A stretch of DNA of 64,000 nt from Carettochelys insculpta (Eukaryota > Chordata > Testudines > Carettochelyidae): positions 221,195,501 through 221,259,500 of the forward strand of contig NC_134137.1 in the NCBI RefSeq assembly GCF_033958435.1, written 5' to 3'. The position numbers and the translations under genes were made by a program. Shown piece by piece: positions 12,985 to 25,612 of this stretch (the stretch's first letter is position 1; the number at the start of each line of letters is the position of its first letter). The notes beneath the pieces were generated by a model. It did no database searches. It saw only the letters and a list, made by a program, of their open reading frames with translations, and was not told where the DNA came from.

Positions 12985-13560
12985 CAGAGAGAAAGCTGTG
13001 CTAGTCTATATACTATCAAAACAAAAAAGCACTTTAAAGACTAACAAAAGAATTTACTAGGTGATGAGCTTTCGTGGGACAGACCCACTTCTTCAGACCA
13101 TAGCCAGACCAGAACAGACTCAATATTTGAGGCACAGAGAACCAAAAACGTAATCAAGGTTGACAAATCAGAAAAATATTAAGGTGAGCAGAGCAGAGGG
13201 GCGGGGGTGGGGGGGGGATTCAAGAATTAGATAAAGCCAAGTATGCAAAAGAGCCCCTATAATGAGCTAGAAAATTCCCATCCCAGTTCAAACCAGGGTT
13301 AGTGTGTTGAATTTGAATATAAAAGAGTTCAGCAGCCTGTCTTTCCAAACTACTGTGAAAATTCCCCTTCGGTAAAATGCAAACTTTCAGGCCATTTAAC
13401 AGAATGGCCTACTCCATCAGAGTGCTGGCTGACAGGTTTGTGAATCAGTGTTTTTATGTCTGTTTTATGCCCATTAATTCTTTGTCTAAGAGTTTGAAGT
13501 CTGTCCAATATACAAAGCATCTGGGCATTGTTGGCACATGATGGCATATAGTCTCTCTTA
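12985..13560 (-). pseudogene. inverted Penelope 3' end with GIY-YIG endonuclease core
   Basis: On the minus strand this reads Y-A-I-M-C-Q-Q-C-P-D-A, L-Y-I-G-Q-T and then R-I-N-G-H-K, followed by P-V-S-Q-H. This is the order of a GIY-YIG endonuclease as found at the C-terminus of Penelope-like elements, and it is broken by a frame change after YIGQT. The 3' untranslated region and terminal motif follow. It retains the C-terminal half that the main body has lost. Confidence 0.75.
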
Positions 13561-13569
13561 TCCTGGGGT

Positions 13570-15500
13570 CTTTCCTTCTGCCTCACTTCCTCCACGAACC
13601 TAATACGATTCTCTGGTGACCCTGAAGCCTTCTTTCGCTGCCTCTGTCTAAAGGAATTCTTCCAACAGACCTTTGAACAACAGTCTGACTTTCTCGACCC
13701 CCTTCCCCACCTCAACACCAAAAGAAGAAAAACTCTATATGGATTCCCACTGACAGTCGTAGTGAAAATCTGGATTTCTACGTACAATACTTCCACAACT
13801 GTGCTCAGACTGACATTATACAGAAACAATACCAAATGAGACACAATCTCAACTATGCTGAACGTTATGCTATCCAGAGTCTCAAAAATAACCCAGACGT
13901 TATAATCAAACCAGCTGACAAAGGGGGTGCTGTTGTCATGAATAAGACAGACTGAACAGGAGACAGCCAGACAACTCTCTCCAACACCACATTTTACAGA
14001 CCTCTCTCCTCTGATCCCACTTTGGACTTCCAAAAGAAATTACAACTACTACTAAAGGAACTCCCTGTTGCTACATGGGACCTTAGTCACTCAGACACAC
14101 CATCTGAATCCCAACCTGGATTATTCTATTTACTCTCCAAAATCCACAAACCTGGAAACCCCAGATGCCCTATCATTTCGGATATTGGCACCCTTACCAC
14201 CAGACTATACAGTTATGTGGACTCCCTCCTCAAACCCTATGCCACCAACACTCCCAGCTATCTGAGATAACGCTGACTTCCTGAGGAAACTACAAAACAT
14301 CGGAAAAGTTCCTGACAACACTGTCCTTGCCACCATGGATGTAGAGGCTCTGTACACCAATATTCCACATGAAGATGGATTACAAGCGATCAGGAATACC
14401 GTCCCCGATGTCACCACAGCCAATCTGGTGTCTGACCTCTAACTTCGTTCTCACCCACAATTATTTCCAATTTGGGGACAATTTATACCTACAGATTAGT
14501 GGAACTGCTATGGGCACCGCATGGCCCCATAATATGCTAATATATTTATGGCTGACCTGGAACAACAGTTCTTCAGCTCTCGTCCCCTATTACCCCTCCT
14601 CTACTTACAATACATCAATGATGTCTTTATGATTTGGATCCATAGTATAAAGACTCTAGAAGAATTCCACAGAGACCTTAACAATCTGTACCCCTCCATC
14701 AACTTATGTCTTGACTATTCCATGCAAGAGACACATTTCCTGGACACTACAGTACAAATCAAGGATGGCCTGATGGGTACCACACTCTACAAGAAACCCA
14801 CTGATTGCTATACTTAGGCGCTTCTAGCTTCCATCCTGCACGTGCAACTAGATCCATTGTTTACAGTCAAGCCCTTAGGTACAGTCACATTTGCTCTGAG
14901 TCTACTGACAGAGACTGAAAACTACATGATCTCTACCAAATATTCATAAACCTGAATTACTCACCAGGAGAAACAAACAAATCGACAGGGCCAGACAAAT
15001 ACCCAGAGACCAGCTACTCCAAGATGGGCCCCAAAAAACCAATAACAAAACCCCACTGGTCATTACCTACAGACCCCAACTCAAACCACTGCAGTGCATT
15101 ATTGAAGACCTACAACCTATCCTTAATTAGGATGCCACACTCCAGAAGGCCCTAGGTACCAGGCCTGTTATCTCCTACAGGCAACCTCCCAACCTTATGA
15201 GGATTCTCACCAACAACCACAGTCTATACCGCAGGAACACCGATCCTGGAACTTTTCCTTGCAGCAAGGCCCATTGCCAACTTTGTCCACATACCTATTC
15301 TGGAGATACCATCACTGGACCTAACCAGGTTATTCACAAAATCATGGGCACATTCTCATGTTCCTCAACTAACATCATATATGCCATTATGTGCCAACAA
15401 TGCCCAGATGCTTTTATTATATTAGACAGACTTCAAACTCTTCTAGAGAAAATTATATTTATATTCAAATTTGACACATTTACACATGGTTTCAACTAGG
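13570..15500 (+). pseudogene. Penelope-type reverse transcriptase and GIY-YIG remnant, broken
   Basis: Broken frames read in order as a Penelope polyprotein. There is an N-terminal block with K-P-A-D-K-G-G-A-V-V near 13910. F-Y-L-L-S-K-I-H-K-P-G-N-P follows near 14125, and the motif A region M-D-V-E-A-L-Y-T-N-I-P near 14335. Motif B is Q-I-S-G-T-A-M-G-T near 14495. The motif C region near 14610 reads Y-I-N-D, where the family has Y-x-D-D, so one catalytic Asp is lost. Near 15375 lies Y-A-I-M-C-Q-Q-C, the start of the GIY-YIG domain, after which the sequence jumps to the 3' untranslated region. Several stops and at least three frame changes make it non-functional. Confidence 0.85.
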
Positions 15501-15850
15501 TGGGAATTTTCTAGCTCATTATAGGGGCTCTTTTGGATACTTGGTTTTATCTAATTTCTGACCCCCCCCCCCCCCCCCGGCCTTCTGCCCCTCTGCTCTC
15601 TGATTTGCTCACCTTGATTATATTTTTCTGATTTGTCAACCTTGATTACAATGTTTGGTTCTCTGTGCCTTTAAATGTTGAGTCTTTTCTGGTATGGCTA
15701 TGGTCTGAAGAAGTGGGTCTGTCCCATGAAAGCTCATCACCTAAAACTATTTTGTTGGTCTTTAAAGTGCTTCTGGATGGCTTTTTTTTGTTTTGTTTTT
15801 TATTTATTTATTTATTTATTACTGCAGTGGCTGTATGCTGATGTACCTTA

Positions 15851-15920
15851 GGACAAGTCTACACTACAAAATTAAGTCAACCTGAATCAATGGAATTGAT
15901 TTCAGTGTAATGTTGCCTAA
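15851..15920. mobile_element. MITE end fragment, gtctacact-type
   Basis: 'ggacaagtctacactacaaa' at the right border of the Penelope-like element; only one end was seen. Confidence 0.4.
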
Positions 15921-18421
15921 GAGGAGTTTGAAGTATTTGGCCTACAGTTAATAATGTGCAATGCTAGTAATCCAATGGTCCTTGGGTAAGCTTGACAGGA
16001 GACTTTCAAGCCTGCTGGGCTTGCTCCTACAGTTAGGCGCAGTTTATAGGACCGCTGGCTTGGCGGCTAAAACCTATTTCATGGGAAAGCTCCACCTGAC
16101 TGAGCTGTGAGTTTTCTACTACTGTCGAGTTCCTAAACTCTGCAAAGCTAGAATTCTTGTCATGAAGCACACCCATCCTCCAGGTGCAGTTTATTCCTGT
16201 CACTTTTAAAACTCAACAGAATCAAGTGATACCTGAGAGTATATATCACCACCTGCATTTTGCTTCAAGGAATCTAGATAATCAAGGTTTGACTATTCAG
16301 AAGGGTGAATGTACTGATAGCTTTGGGAGATACTATATTTATTCTGCCACAGTTCTGATAAGGTCTCAGTGGGAATAATGTGCCTGTTCTGGGCACCACC
16401 ACATTGCATATTCCTTGTCTGCTATTCTGTGTGGGGCCATATGCAAAATGACTGCCCGTGTCTTCAAGGGCAGAGCCCTGAGAGATTTAAAGGAGCAGTA
16501 TACAAAAACAAAACACACAGGACTGCCGCTACATACACTGTGGTTTGCCTAGCTTGAATTCAGAATGATGAACTCGGAGCTCCCCTTTCCAAATAGCCCT
16601 GAATGTTGGGAAAAATTTGGAAACTTAGAAGCTCAGGCCAACCCCTGGAATTTAGCAGTAATACAAACAAATGTTTGTTTTTGTTACTGAATATTGCTTC
16701 TTTAATACCTGATGGTTCAAAAGCTGGCCGTAACACATTTTCCCTGCTCCTGCCAATTGAGTCTTGCTTAAAAGTAAAGCAGTTGATTTCTTGAAGGAGA
16801 GAAAGCAGTTGGCCCAGTGACAATTAGTAAATACCCCTGCGACTAAATCTTCTATCCTGGAACCTGGGCGGCCTGTGAAAATTAGGTCAGAAAACCTCCC
16901 ACTTGCTGCTGACCTGATCAGACCCAGAAAACCAAAGGTAAATAAACCACAAACCTGTTTTAGCTTACAAGAAAATATTTTTAAATGGTGGTGCATGTGC
17001 TATAGGTTGGAAAATGCAAAATATATGAGGGCCATTCTGAAAAAAAGTGTACATTTAAAATGGCTTTGTTAGTGGTGGGGGCTGACCAAAAAGCCCAACT
17101 CATTGCATAAGTCTGCTCCACTCCCCAGAAAAGTTGTGGGGATGTTTATGTCTGGACTTTGCACACACTGGCTATCTCTGGTCCTGTGTATGTGTGAAAT
17201 GCTCTCATACCATTGCAGTAGTCACTCTGCCTTCCTGACTATGGCAGGGTCAGAGCACAAGGGGATGCAGTTGCTGCTGACAGGTCATTGTAGAAGAGGG
17301 TAAATTATTGTTTTTACTTCTTAAAAAAAATAAGATATGCTAAAAAGTGTGACCATATTTTCTTATGCTGATTATAGGTCTGCTGGTAAAAGTATCATAG
17401 TCAAATGAGTTCAATGGTGGTCAGAACTCTGTAGTAGAAATATTCAAATTAACATCACGTTGACTGAAATCCTGTTAAAAAGAAATACTGCACCGCTGGA
17501 GTCTCTTTATTTACCTTCGGATGGCTAAGGTTTGCATGGGAAGAGGTCTCGCTCTCGCTCTCTCACACCCCGTGCACCTCGCTCACTTGTGGATGGGCTG
17601 GCGGCCTGACCTGACCCAACCCTCTCTGCCCAGTGCTCTCTATTCTCCATGTCTGGCTGGCCCCCCCAAGGACGGACCTGCCTGTCCTGGTACCTAGCAC
17701 CACATCTTCTCAAGGCAACATGTAGGGGGCATGCAAGGTTACAGGCCCACCCTGCGTAGATCCCTGAGGGTTCACACCAGAACATGGCCAGCAGCAGCCT
17801 TTCAGCAATGTGTGGGAGGGAAGGCCTTCTGGCCCCAGGAGAGTGGAGGTGGGGGGTTGGGATAATGTGGCCCATGTCTTTGAATAGGTCATCTGTTCCC
17901 CTCCACTTCTACCCTCTGTACTCGCTCCTCTGTGGCTAGAACCAGTGTGTCTCTTCCTGCTCATAGAAAGGAAGATAAGGCCTACAAGTTGCTGCTGGCC
18001 ACTGATGTAAACCAGCCACCTCTTGTCTCTAGGTGGCAGCGGGGGCAGGAATGGGTTAAGCCCTACGGATGCGGTGTGCACCAGGGCCGAGGGAACCTGA
18101 CTTCAGGTTCTTCAGTGAACTCTGCCACAGAGATGGCTCACCAAGGAAGGGTGCCTAGGGGACAGAGCAGCCCCACCCTTCCCTTACAGGAGTGAGGGGG
18201 GCAGCGCCTATGATGTATGAGGAGGGAGCTAAGTTCTGCTGCTCAGGGGGCTGCTGTGGAGCCTGCAGGTTTGAGGTCTGAAAAGGCTGGAAATAGCTTC
18301 CTTCCCTCCACTCCAGAGCTTAGCTGAGGGGTGGAAACCCTCCTCTGTGTCAGCAGTGTATGGGGTTTGGGCACATAAGGGGCTTAGCTCATCCTCGCCA
18401 GCATCAAACCACGTGTTAATG
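15921..18421. other. no gene seen
   Basis: Mixed-composition DNA with a short CT-rich run (gctctcgctctctcac) near 17550. No exon or element is supported. Confidence 0.5.
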
Positions 18422-18745
18422 TGTTGTTCAATTTTGACACATTAATACATGGTTTGAACCAAGATGCAAATTTTCTGGAACACTATAAGGGCTCTTCTGC
18501 TTACTTGGCTTAATCTTAATCTAATTCTCGACTCCTTTCCCCCCCTGCTCTCTGATTTGCTCACCTTGATAATTTTTTTTTCTGAGTTGTCAACCTGGAT
18601 TACTATTTTTGGTTCTCTGTGCCTTAAATATTGAGCCTGTCCTGGTATGGCTATGATCTGAAGAAGTGGGTCTGTCCCCTGAAAGCTCATCACCCAATAA
18701 ATTATTTTGTTAGTCTTTAAGTGCTACTTTACTGCTTTTTTGCTT
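18422..18745 (+). mobile_element. Penelope-like 3'-end fragment
   Basis: A 5'-truncated copy of the tail seen at 15480-15785: similar untranslated sequence, then 'gaagaagtgggtctgtcccc', then 'ttagtctttaagtgctac'. Confidence 0.75.
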
Positions 18746-20754
18746 TGACACACTTGTAAAGGGTGAGGAAAGAATATGTAAAAAGTTTGTGAACATCTTG
18801 CACTAAATGTGTGTCACATTACAAATCATTGTGTGTGCACTGCTCTTAAAATAGGGGTTACAAAAGTGTGGTTTGATGTGATGTATTAAGGACCGTCTTG
18901 TATTCAGGCGTATCATGGCTCTTGAATTATAGAGTTTTTACCAAATTCAAAAACAATGGCTGCTCTTGCTGTTTTGGTTGCCAACCAAGGGTCTTGAGCT
19001 TTCCCTGGGTATCAGCCAACCCAGAGGTGGTGGTGGAGGGACCCTGCCAGCCAGGGAATGAGCTGAGCAGGAGCTGGCTCTCTGTACAGTAGCAGGCGCA
19101 AGATGCACCTGCTGGGGGAGGGTAAAATTAAGGGGCCCAGCAGGAAGAGGACAGTGAAGGGGTGAGCATGTAAGGGGCTGACACATTACTGCCTGCCCAC
19201 ACTCACCAGCCACTGCAGCAAGCAGCCAGAGCTGGCTAGAAATGAGGTAGGGACGAGGGAGGCCTGCTGTCTAAGAGCTAGCACACAAGCAGGGACTGCA
19301 CTCATAGACAAGCAGGGACAGTGGCCATCCCTGCACACTTCAGCTTTGCCCAACCCCAAGCTATGCCCACCCACCACCATCCTCAGCCCCTGGCACCTCC
19401 TGCTCAACGCTGGTGGGTGGCCGGTAAGCAAAGATCCAGCCAGGAACAGGCCCCACTGGTACTGATGGGAAGGAAAAGACAGAAAATATGTGACAATTTG
19501 TCTATATTTAAGGAAAAGTAGGGATGCCCGCAAGAGGATTTAAATACAGGATAATCCTTTTAAAAAGGGACATGTCATCACACTGATGCTAAATAATGTG
19601 GATTTTAAAAATTTGATGCTAAGAAATTTTTCTTCTTGCTTTGAAGATGCTCAGCTTCCTTATCCCAGTCTCTGCCAGATTTCACAGCACTTTCTGTAAA
19701 TGCATCCATTAAGTTTTTGTTCAGGTTATACTCAGCTCATTACATCATCTGCCCATAGCAACAACAAACTGTCCATACTGGTGGTCCAATCTTGAGTTCT
19801 CTGCAGTCAACAGAAAGTCTTCCATTTAATTTCCATTTATTTTGGCTTAGACCCTGAGAGCTGACGGTAAACCAACAAATGTTACTTGGTTGAAAAGCAG
19901 CTGAAAACTCTCTCATTTGTACGCCTTGATTTGCTTTTTCTCAAAAGCAGAGAAAGACAAACGCATGCTTAAAATCAGCTCTAAACCAAATGTATTACTC
20001 TAAAAAGGTTAATACCAATAACACTGCAGTCTCTTTAACACACACATATTGATGCATTTTTATTATGCAAATCTCAGAGTCGGAAATACGATTCTCCTAG
20101 GAACTTGTGAAGTCACCATTTTAACTTTGTGGCGCATTAAAACATCCCATCAGTTAGGACAAGCCATCTACAGCTAGCTGGGCTGCTTTCATTCATTTCT
20201 CCCTAGGAAGGGAATGTATACCCTACCCTATACTATACTATACTATACTAGTTGTTTTTAAGGCAACTACTTGTGACATTTTATTATTCAGCTCCCTCAA
20301 ATATTCACTGCATCATTTCTCAGAGATCCTTCTGCAAGGGAAGGTCTGAAACCAAATGTTTTTGGTGACCACTCTAAGGCATAATCAGAGAGCAAGGCAT
20401 TAAGGGTAATTATATGTTTAGTCTGACAATGGCTGACAAGCTGACTTTAGCTAGACTGTATTTTCTTTTTAAGAACTTAACTTTTTGTGTGATACTGTCC
20501 CCCACAAAAATTATAACTTGGGTGTGGTTCTCTTTGACTGGAACTTCATGTGGTTTAACCCCCATCACTTCCAGACAAGGGACAACAACCTAATGAGTCG
20601 CACTCTGCCCTCTGAATGGAGTGATTAACAAATTGCCACCTGGTTAGAGGAGGTATTAGATCTTATAAGCAGATTGACCTCCCACAGTCTGGGTAGGAAC
20701 TGCAGAGGAGACAGACCCCCACCCACTCCTTGGCAGAGAAGCCTTAGATTAGGG
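18746..20754. other. no gene seen
   Basis: Contains the CTATA microsatellite. Around 19500-19590 there is a short 'gggatgcccgcaag' / 'gggacatgtca' stretch that may be the end of an unassigned DNA element. Confidence 0.45.
20227..20250 (+). repeat. (CTATA)n microsatellite
   Basis: Four to five tandem ctata units. Confidence 0.93.
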
Positions 20755-21060
20755 CAGGGGGCAGCAACCCCTGGCACTCATGCCAACCTGATTTTTTATC
20801 AGCACATGAGGCAGGATCTCAGACCCGCCTCTCTTTCCCCATGCAGCTGGGAGCTTGCTCAAGGCCTGCGGGTTAACAAAAGACCAGCTAATGCTACTAA
20901 CCACCACCTAAATGGTAAAGCTCTGCGTCTTTATGTATTTATTTATTAATGAAGCTATTGTAAATAGGACTATTAGTGACTTTAAAAAGTATCACCGGAT
21001 TGTACAGAGGTCAAAAGGCCACATTTCGACACTCTGCCTTGGAACATGCTGCTCACCCTG
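20755..21060. mobile_element. hAT MITE, about 306 bp, inverted relative to the copy at 27079
   Basis: The left end is caggggg-cagcaacccc-like. The interior ('ctcatgccaacctgattttt', 'aatggtaaagctctgcgtct') matches the reverse complement of 27079-27406. No target duplication is recognisable at its more decayed right end. Confidence 0.7.
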
Positions 21061-21171
21061 GGTTCCGATTTTAGAAAGAAGTAACAATAGAGGAAGAATT
21101 ACTGCATGGAAGCCATGAGATAGGACTAATAGGAGACCTACACTGAAGATTGGGTGAAGAGCTATTCATTT

Positions 21172-21578
21172 GGGCTACATGTACACTAGCACTCCATTTT
21201 TGAAAGACATGCAAATGAAGGAAATAGAAAATGCAAATGAAGCACAGATTTACATATCTGGCATCTCATTTGCATATTATTTCAAAAGAGCTTCTTTCAA
21301 AAGAAGAAAAGCAGTGTAGCTGTGGGTCTTTTGAAGTAAACCCTGTCTTCGAAAGAACCTTTCTTCCTAAAACATTATATATATAATATGAGAGAGAGAG
21401 AGAAGGGTTCTTTTGAAAGTGGGGTTTACTTTCGAAAGAGCCACGGCTACACTTTTCTTCTTTTGAAAGAAATATGCAAATGCGGTGTCAGACATGTAAA
21501 TCTATGCCCCATGTGCATTTTCAATTTCCTCCATTTGCATGCCTCTTTCAAAAGAGGAATGGTAGTGTAGATGTAGCC
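21172..21578. mobile_element. palindromic MITE, gtctacact-type ends
   Basis: The left end is gggctacatgtacactagca and the right end is ggtagtgtagatgtagcc. Inner arms also match ('tttgaaagacatgcaaatg' against 'catttgcatgcctctttcaa'). A TA/GA simple repeat sits at the centre. Confidence 0.7.
21374..21404 (+). repeat. (TA)n(GA)n microsatellite at the centre of a MITE
   Basis: tatatatataatatgagaga at the loop of the palindromic MITE 21172-21578. Confidence 0.9.
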
Positions 21579-22261
21579 TTGAAGACTTGTTTGGGTTTTT
21601 ATTATAACTTGTTTGTGCCACTCTGAAATGTCAATACTCAGACTTTTATGTGAACTTAGCAGAGAGCTAAGCCCTGAAATACCCCAAGTGGGAGATGAGA
21701 GAAGATGCAGGCTGAGAGAGGTCACTGAAGATCTGATGGAGAGATGAGGGCTCCCTGTGATGCACTGTCTACACCCAACAGGGTGCTCTAAAGAGCCCTT
21801 GAACTTCGCAAGAAGGTGTTAGTGACAGACACATGACAGTCTGGGCTTCATTATCTTAGCACAAGTTGAAAAACAGTTCACATGCCATTTACTCTCATGA
21901 GAGCATAAGACTGGGAATTTTTTAGTGCTGTATATTTTGTGGGATAGAGTGAATTAAAAATCTAAACAGTGACATGTTGTTAAGGGGTATTCTTTATAGA
22001 CTGCTCAGTATAATGGTGGCATCTGCTAACATCTCAGCAAAGATTTAACAGCAGATGGCATTTTCCCTCGTCAGAAAAGCACTTGCACTAAGTGTGCTTT
22101 GAGCTAGGTACAAGCTTCCAGTGTACTCCTGATGAGCGATGCGCTTAAGGATATATGTAAGTTCATTGCTGAATCAAGGCAGAGTTTTGTAGTGAGGCCT
22201 CAGATTGCTGAGAGTTTTGACTTTTATGGACTTCAGAACATTTACTAGCATTTTCGGTTGT

Positions 22262-22500
22262 TTCTAAAGGATTTATATGGCTGCTATCTCTGAAGCATCT
22301 GAGCACCTTACAGGTTTTATCCTCAAAACTCCCCTACAAGGTAGGTTAATGCTATTGCCCCAGTTCACAGATGTGGAAGTAAGGCTCAAAGAAAGTAAAC
22401 AACTTGCACAAGATTGCAAAGGAAGTCTGTTGCAGATCAGGGAATTGATCCTGGGTTATAGGCATATGCCTCAACCACTGGACCAAATTTCTGCTAATAA
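22262..22500 (+). mobile_element. MIR-like SINE
   Basis: Shows 'ccccagttcacagatgtgga', 'agtaaggctcaaagaaagta' and 'cttgcacaagattgcaaagg', the conserved MIR core order. The long open frame here is incidental. Confidence 0.65.
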
Positions 22501-25184
22501 AGTAACTGCAATGGTGGAAGGACCAAAGTTTATTTTGTGAGGAATGATCCTTGCTTTTATTCTTTGTTCATTCATATATAGAATACTTTGAAAAATGTGG
22601 TCATTTACACTGAGTCAGCCATTCTGTATGAATTACTAAACTTCTACTGGTATTGCATTGGTTTTGTCATGGAATCTTTATTATAAATAGACAAGAAGTT
22701 AAATAACTTACATGGCACACTGGACTTCCACAGTCAGTTTCTGCCTCAAGGCCAAAGCTTTGCAGCAAATGGGTTATGCTCCAAAGATGCAGTTTCACAT
22801 CCCTTACTGAAATGAAATTCATTCCCAATGTCTGTGGCTTTACTAGACCTGTCAGGTTCAGAATGAAAGCATGAGGGTGAAGTCATCTACACAGGGATTC
22901 TATCAATTCCATCCCACAGCAAGATCAGGCATTTTGGTTTTATTCAGTTTCTCAGGGGATTCTGGGTCCTTGCACAAATAGAGCACAATAGCATAAAGAG
23001 ACAGATAAGGCATGCAGAACATTTGAATGATCTGCTGATTCTTTGGGCTCCACACATTGTATAAGAATGTGAACAAAAACATTTCTCATCTGTTAACATT
23101 GAAACAGCCAAATGATTATGCTCAAACTTTCCAAAGCAAAAAATTGCTTCTGAGATGAGGCCAAGAGTCAGAAGCTGCTGCCCAGAGTGGATTTCATTTC
23201 TCATAGGGAGAAAATTGTGGACTGTTGCTGTGAATGATTATTCCATCTCCCTTTATCTACAGCATCATGCTTCTGCAGCGCTGTCATGACCTCCATTCTT
23301 TTTCAAGTAGTAATACAGGAGGAACAAGAGGCAAAACTTTAACTCAGTGAGCTATTTAAACAAAAACATTTTGGACCCTATATTGAGAAAAACATAACCT
23401 AATAAAAAAGAGCTACTAAGCAGATGACCTTGGGGAAGGTTATGTGGTAAGCAAAAGTTCTCCAACCTACTCAATCCAAGGAATATGTATACTGGATTAA
23501 ACTAGCAACTAGCTTGTTTTATTAGGTCTAAAAAACAGTGTGGCAGAACAAGATGTTCTGCCAGATGTGGCTGGTGGTTAACATCTATCAAATGAATATG
23601 AATATGTTGACTATCAACAGGTTTCTTTGGTTTTCTATTCATGGCCAAGTACGATGTAGTTTTCTGTGTTTCTATAGTTAAAGTTTCATCTTTTTAAATG
23701 TCATTTGTGGAAGCTGAGCTTGGACTTCCCTGGAGTTTTCATAATTTAAAAGAATGTGTACATAACTGAACTTTTTACAGAGATATGTCAGGAAAGAAGT
23801 TATATTCAAAACAGCTTAACACTGGAGTGAGAAGAGAGACTGCTTCTGAGTAAAGTTGTGGAGAGGTATAAATGGCAAGCATGGATGTCCCACTCTTGAT
23901 CTTATTTTCTCTCTCTCTCTCTCTCTCTCACACACCCACCCACCCACCCAGCCGGCCGTCCCCCAGAATAACACTAGCAGCTAATTTAAAATGCACATCA
24001 TGGCCTATCATGGGAGAAGGAATTCTTGGGGCAGACATGAGCTGCTAATACTTTGCACTTTCGTGATCCCTTTAATGTTTGTGTGGCTTGTGTTCCCTCT
24101 CTGACAGTGGGAGAACCTCTGGGAGAAAGTAGAGTTTGTTGGGAAAGGGTGGGAGTAGTGCTATCTAGATTGCAGACATCATTCTTCTCATGTTCTTTTA
24201 GGGTCTTTGTCTAAATACAGCTCTATGATCTTTCACTCTGTTTGATGGTGTAAGAACTGGTAAGAGCCCAGAGCCACTTTTCAAAACCCACCTGGAGTTT
24301 CCAGACCTGGCTATCAGAAAAGTCACATTTCGGGCTTATGGACTAAACAAATCTGATGTGGAATGACAGACACGGAATAAACATGGATCCTCCCAATGTC
24401 AAGTGTGCAAGTCTCTCTCCTTTCTGTAACTGCTGTTTAAATGCAAATAAACACTGTTCTCTCAGAAAGTGAATTCCTGTCCTGAGAACACTATTGGCGT
24501 CGGACTGGTATTACTCCATTGTGCATTCAGACATTATTAAAACAGATTACCCCATTGCAGCACAGCTAAATCCATTCATTCATTCATAATGGCGGAGGGC
24601 TCTGCAATGTCCCCGAGGGATGCTGAAAAGAATCAGTCTGTTGTAAGCTCCTGCGCTGTTGTTTAAAATTGATTTATTTTGCTAATATCACATAAATGCT
24701 CCCAGGAGGAGATAAAACTAAACAGATTGATGCCGATTTCGCCTTCAGGCTATTTCGTGAGATGACGCAGTAAATGTTGGGTGTAACACTGGCTGCTGTA
24801 GAAAGCAGTTCCAGTGTCCATGCAGCAGTCTCTCTTCTTCTGTACCTCCGAGAATTTGTGTGTCTAACAGCTTAAATGGTGTGATCTTGTGCTGCACAAC
24901 TTGGCGCAGTTTTTCCAGCCTGACTGACCGGCTCGTAGCACAAGTTCTTAGGGGTGTGAGGGCGAAGCTTCAAGCTACTGTTGTAGTTCCTTGAGTAGCG
25001 CTGGCCTGGGGCTAGCCCACTGCATGCCTTAAGACAGAATCATCTGAAAACTCTGTCTTCCTTTGGCTGGCAACGATCCCCATGCCTGTAGCAACTGAGC
25101 CTCATCGCTGTGTAGAATAGCAGTGGGCAATCTAAGCTTGTGGGTGGACCGTGTGATTGGCCCTCCGTCATCTCAGCCCCGACT
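22501..25184. other. no gene seen; possible conserved non-coding segment
   Basis: Low repeat content apart from the CT/CA microsatellite. The part 24480-24860 looks unique and non-repetitive; see findings. Confidence 0.45.
23909..23950 (+). repeat. compound microsatellite (CT)n-(CA)n-(CCCA)n
   Basis: A CT tract passes directly into cacaca and then cccaccca units. Confidence 0.95.
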
Positions 25185-25300
25185 TGGCAAAGTCAGGACT
25201 GGGCTATACTAGATACTTTTGGGACTGGTCCTGTTTTGAGCCGGGAGTTGGACTTGACCTCGTGCGGCTTCTTCCAACCCTATAATTCTGTGATTCTAGT
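25185..25300 (+). mobile_element. CR1/SINE 3'-end fragment
   Basis: Ends 'ttccaaccctataattctgt' then gattctag, the (ATTCTATG)n-like terminus of CR1. It is preceded by gggagttggacttgacctcg. Confidence 0.6.
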
Positions 25301-25524
25301 GGACCACCAGATTGCCGTAACCAAGATGGTTACCCCAAGAGGGTAGTTTTGTAAACTTCACTTTGTTTTGGTTGGATGCAGAGGGGTCACACAGCTCTCA
25401 CTTTTGATAAGTAGTATTGATACTGGGTCATTACCACCTTGCTGAATAGACCTTGTCGGCTCTGGCCCTCCCTCTTACTGGGACCCCACTCTTTAAATAC
25501 CCCTCTGAAACCACCCCCCCACTC

Positions 25525-25612
25525 ATGCATCTGATGAAGTGGGTCTTTGCCCACAAAAGCTTATGCTCCAGAATATCTATAAGGTGCCACAAGACTTCTT
25601 GCTGTTCTCACA
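25525..25612 (+). mobile_element. tail fragment of a Penelope-related subfamily
   Basis: Contains 'tgatgaagtgggtctttgcc', 'cacaaaagcttatgctcc' and 'aaggtgccacaagact'. This form of the tail is very common in turtle DNA and resembles the end at 15700-15785. Confidence 0.6.

Larger units (their letters stand above)
12985..15785 (+). mobile_element. Penelope-like retroelement, degenerate, with inverted 3'-end copy at its 5' side
   Basis: The plus-strand body (about 13565-15785) carries a broken Penelope-type reverse transcriptase, then part of a GIY-YIG endonuclease domain and a 3' end with the motif gaagaagtgggtctgtccca. On its left, 12985-13560 is the reverse complement of the same 3' end, including the GIY-YIG core. 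The element therefore begins with a fold-back copy of its own tail. Inverted 5' extensions of this type are known for Penelope-like elements. The body has many stops and frameshifts and lacks the C-terminal part of the GIY-YIG domain. A run of C interrupts it at 15562-15578. Confidence 0.82.
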
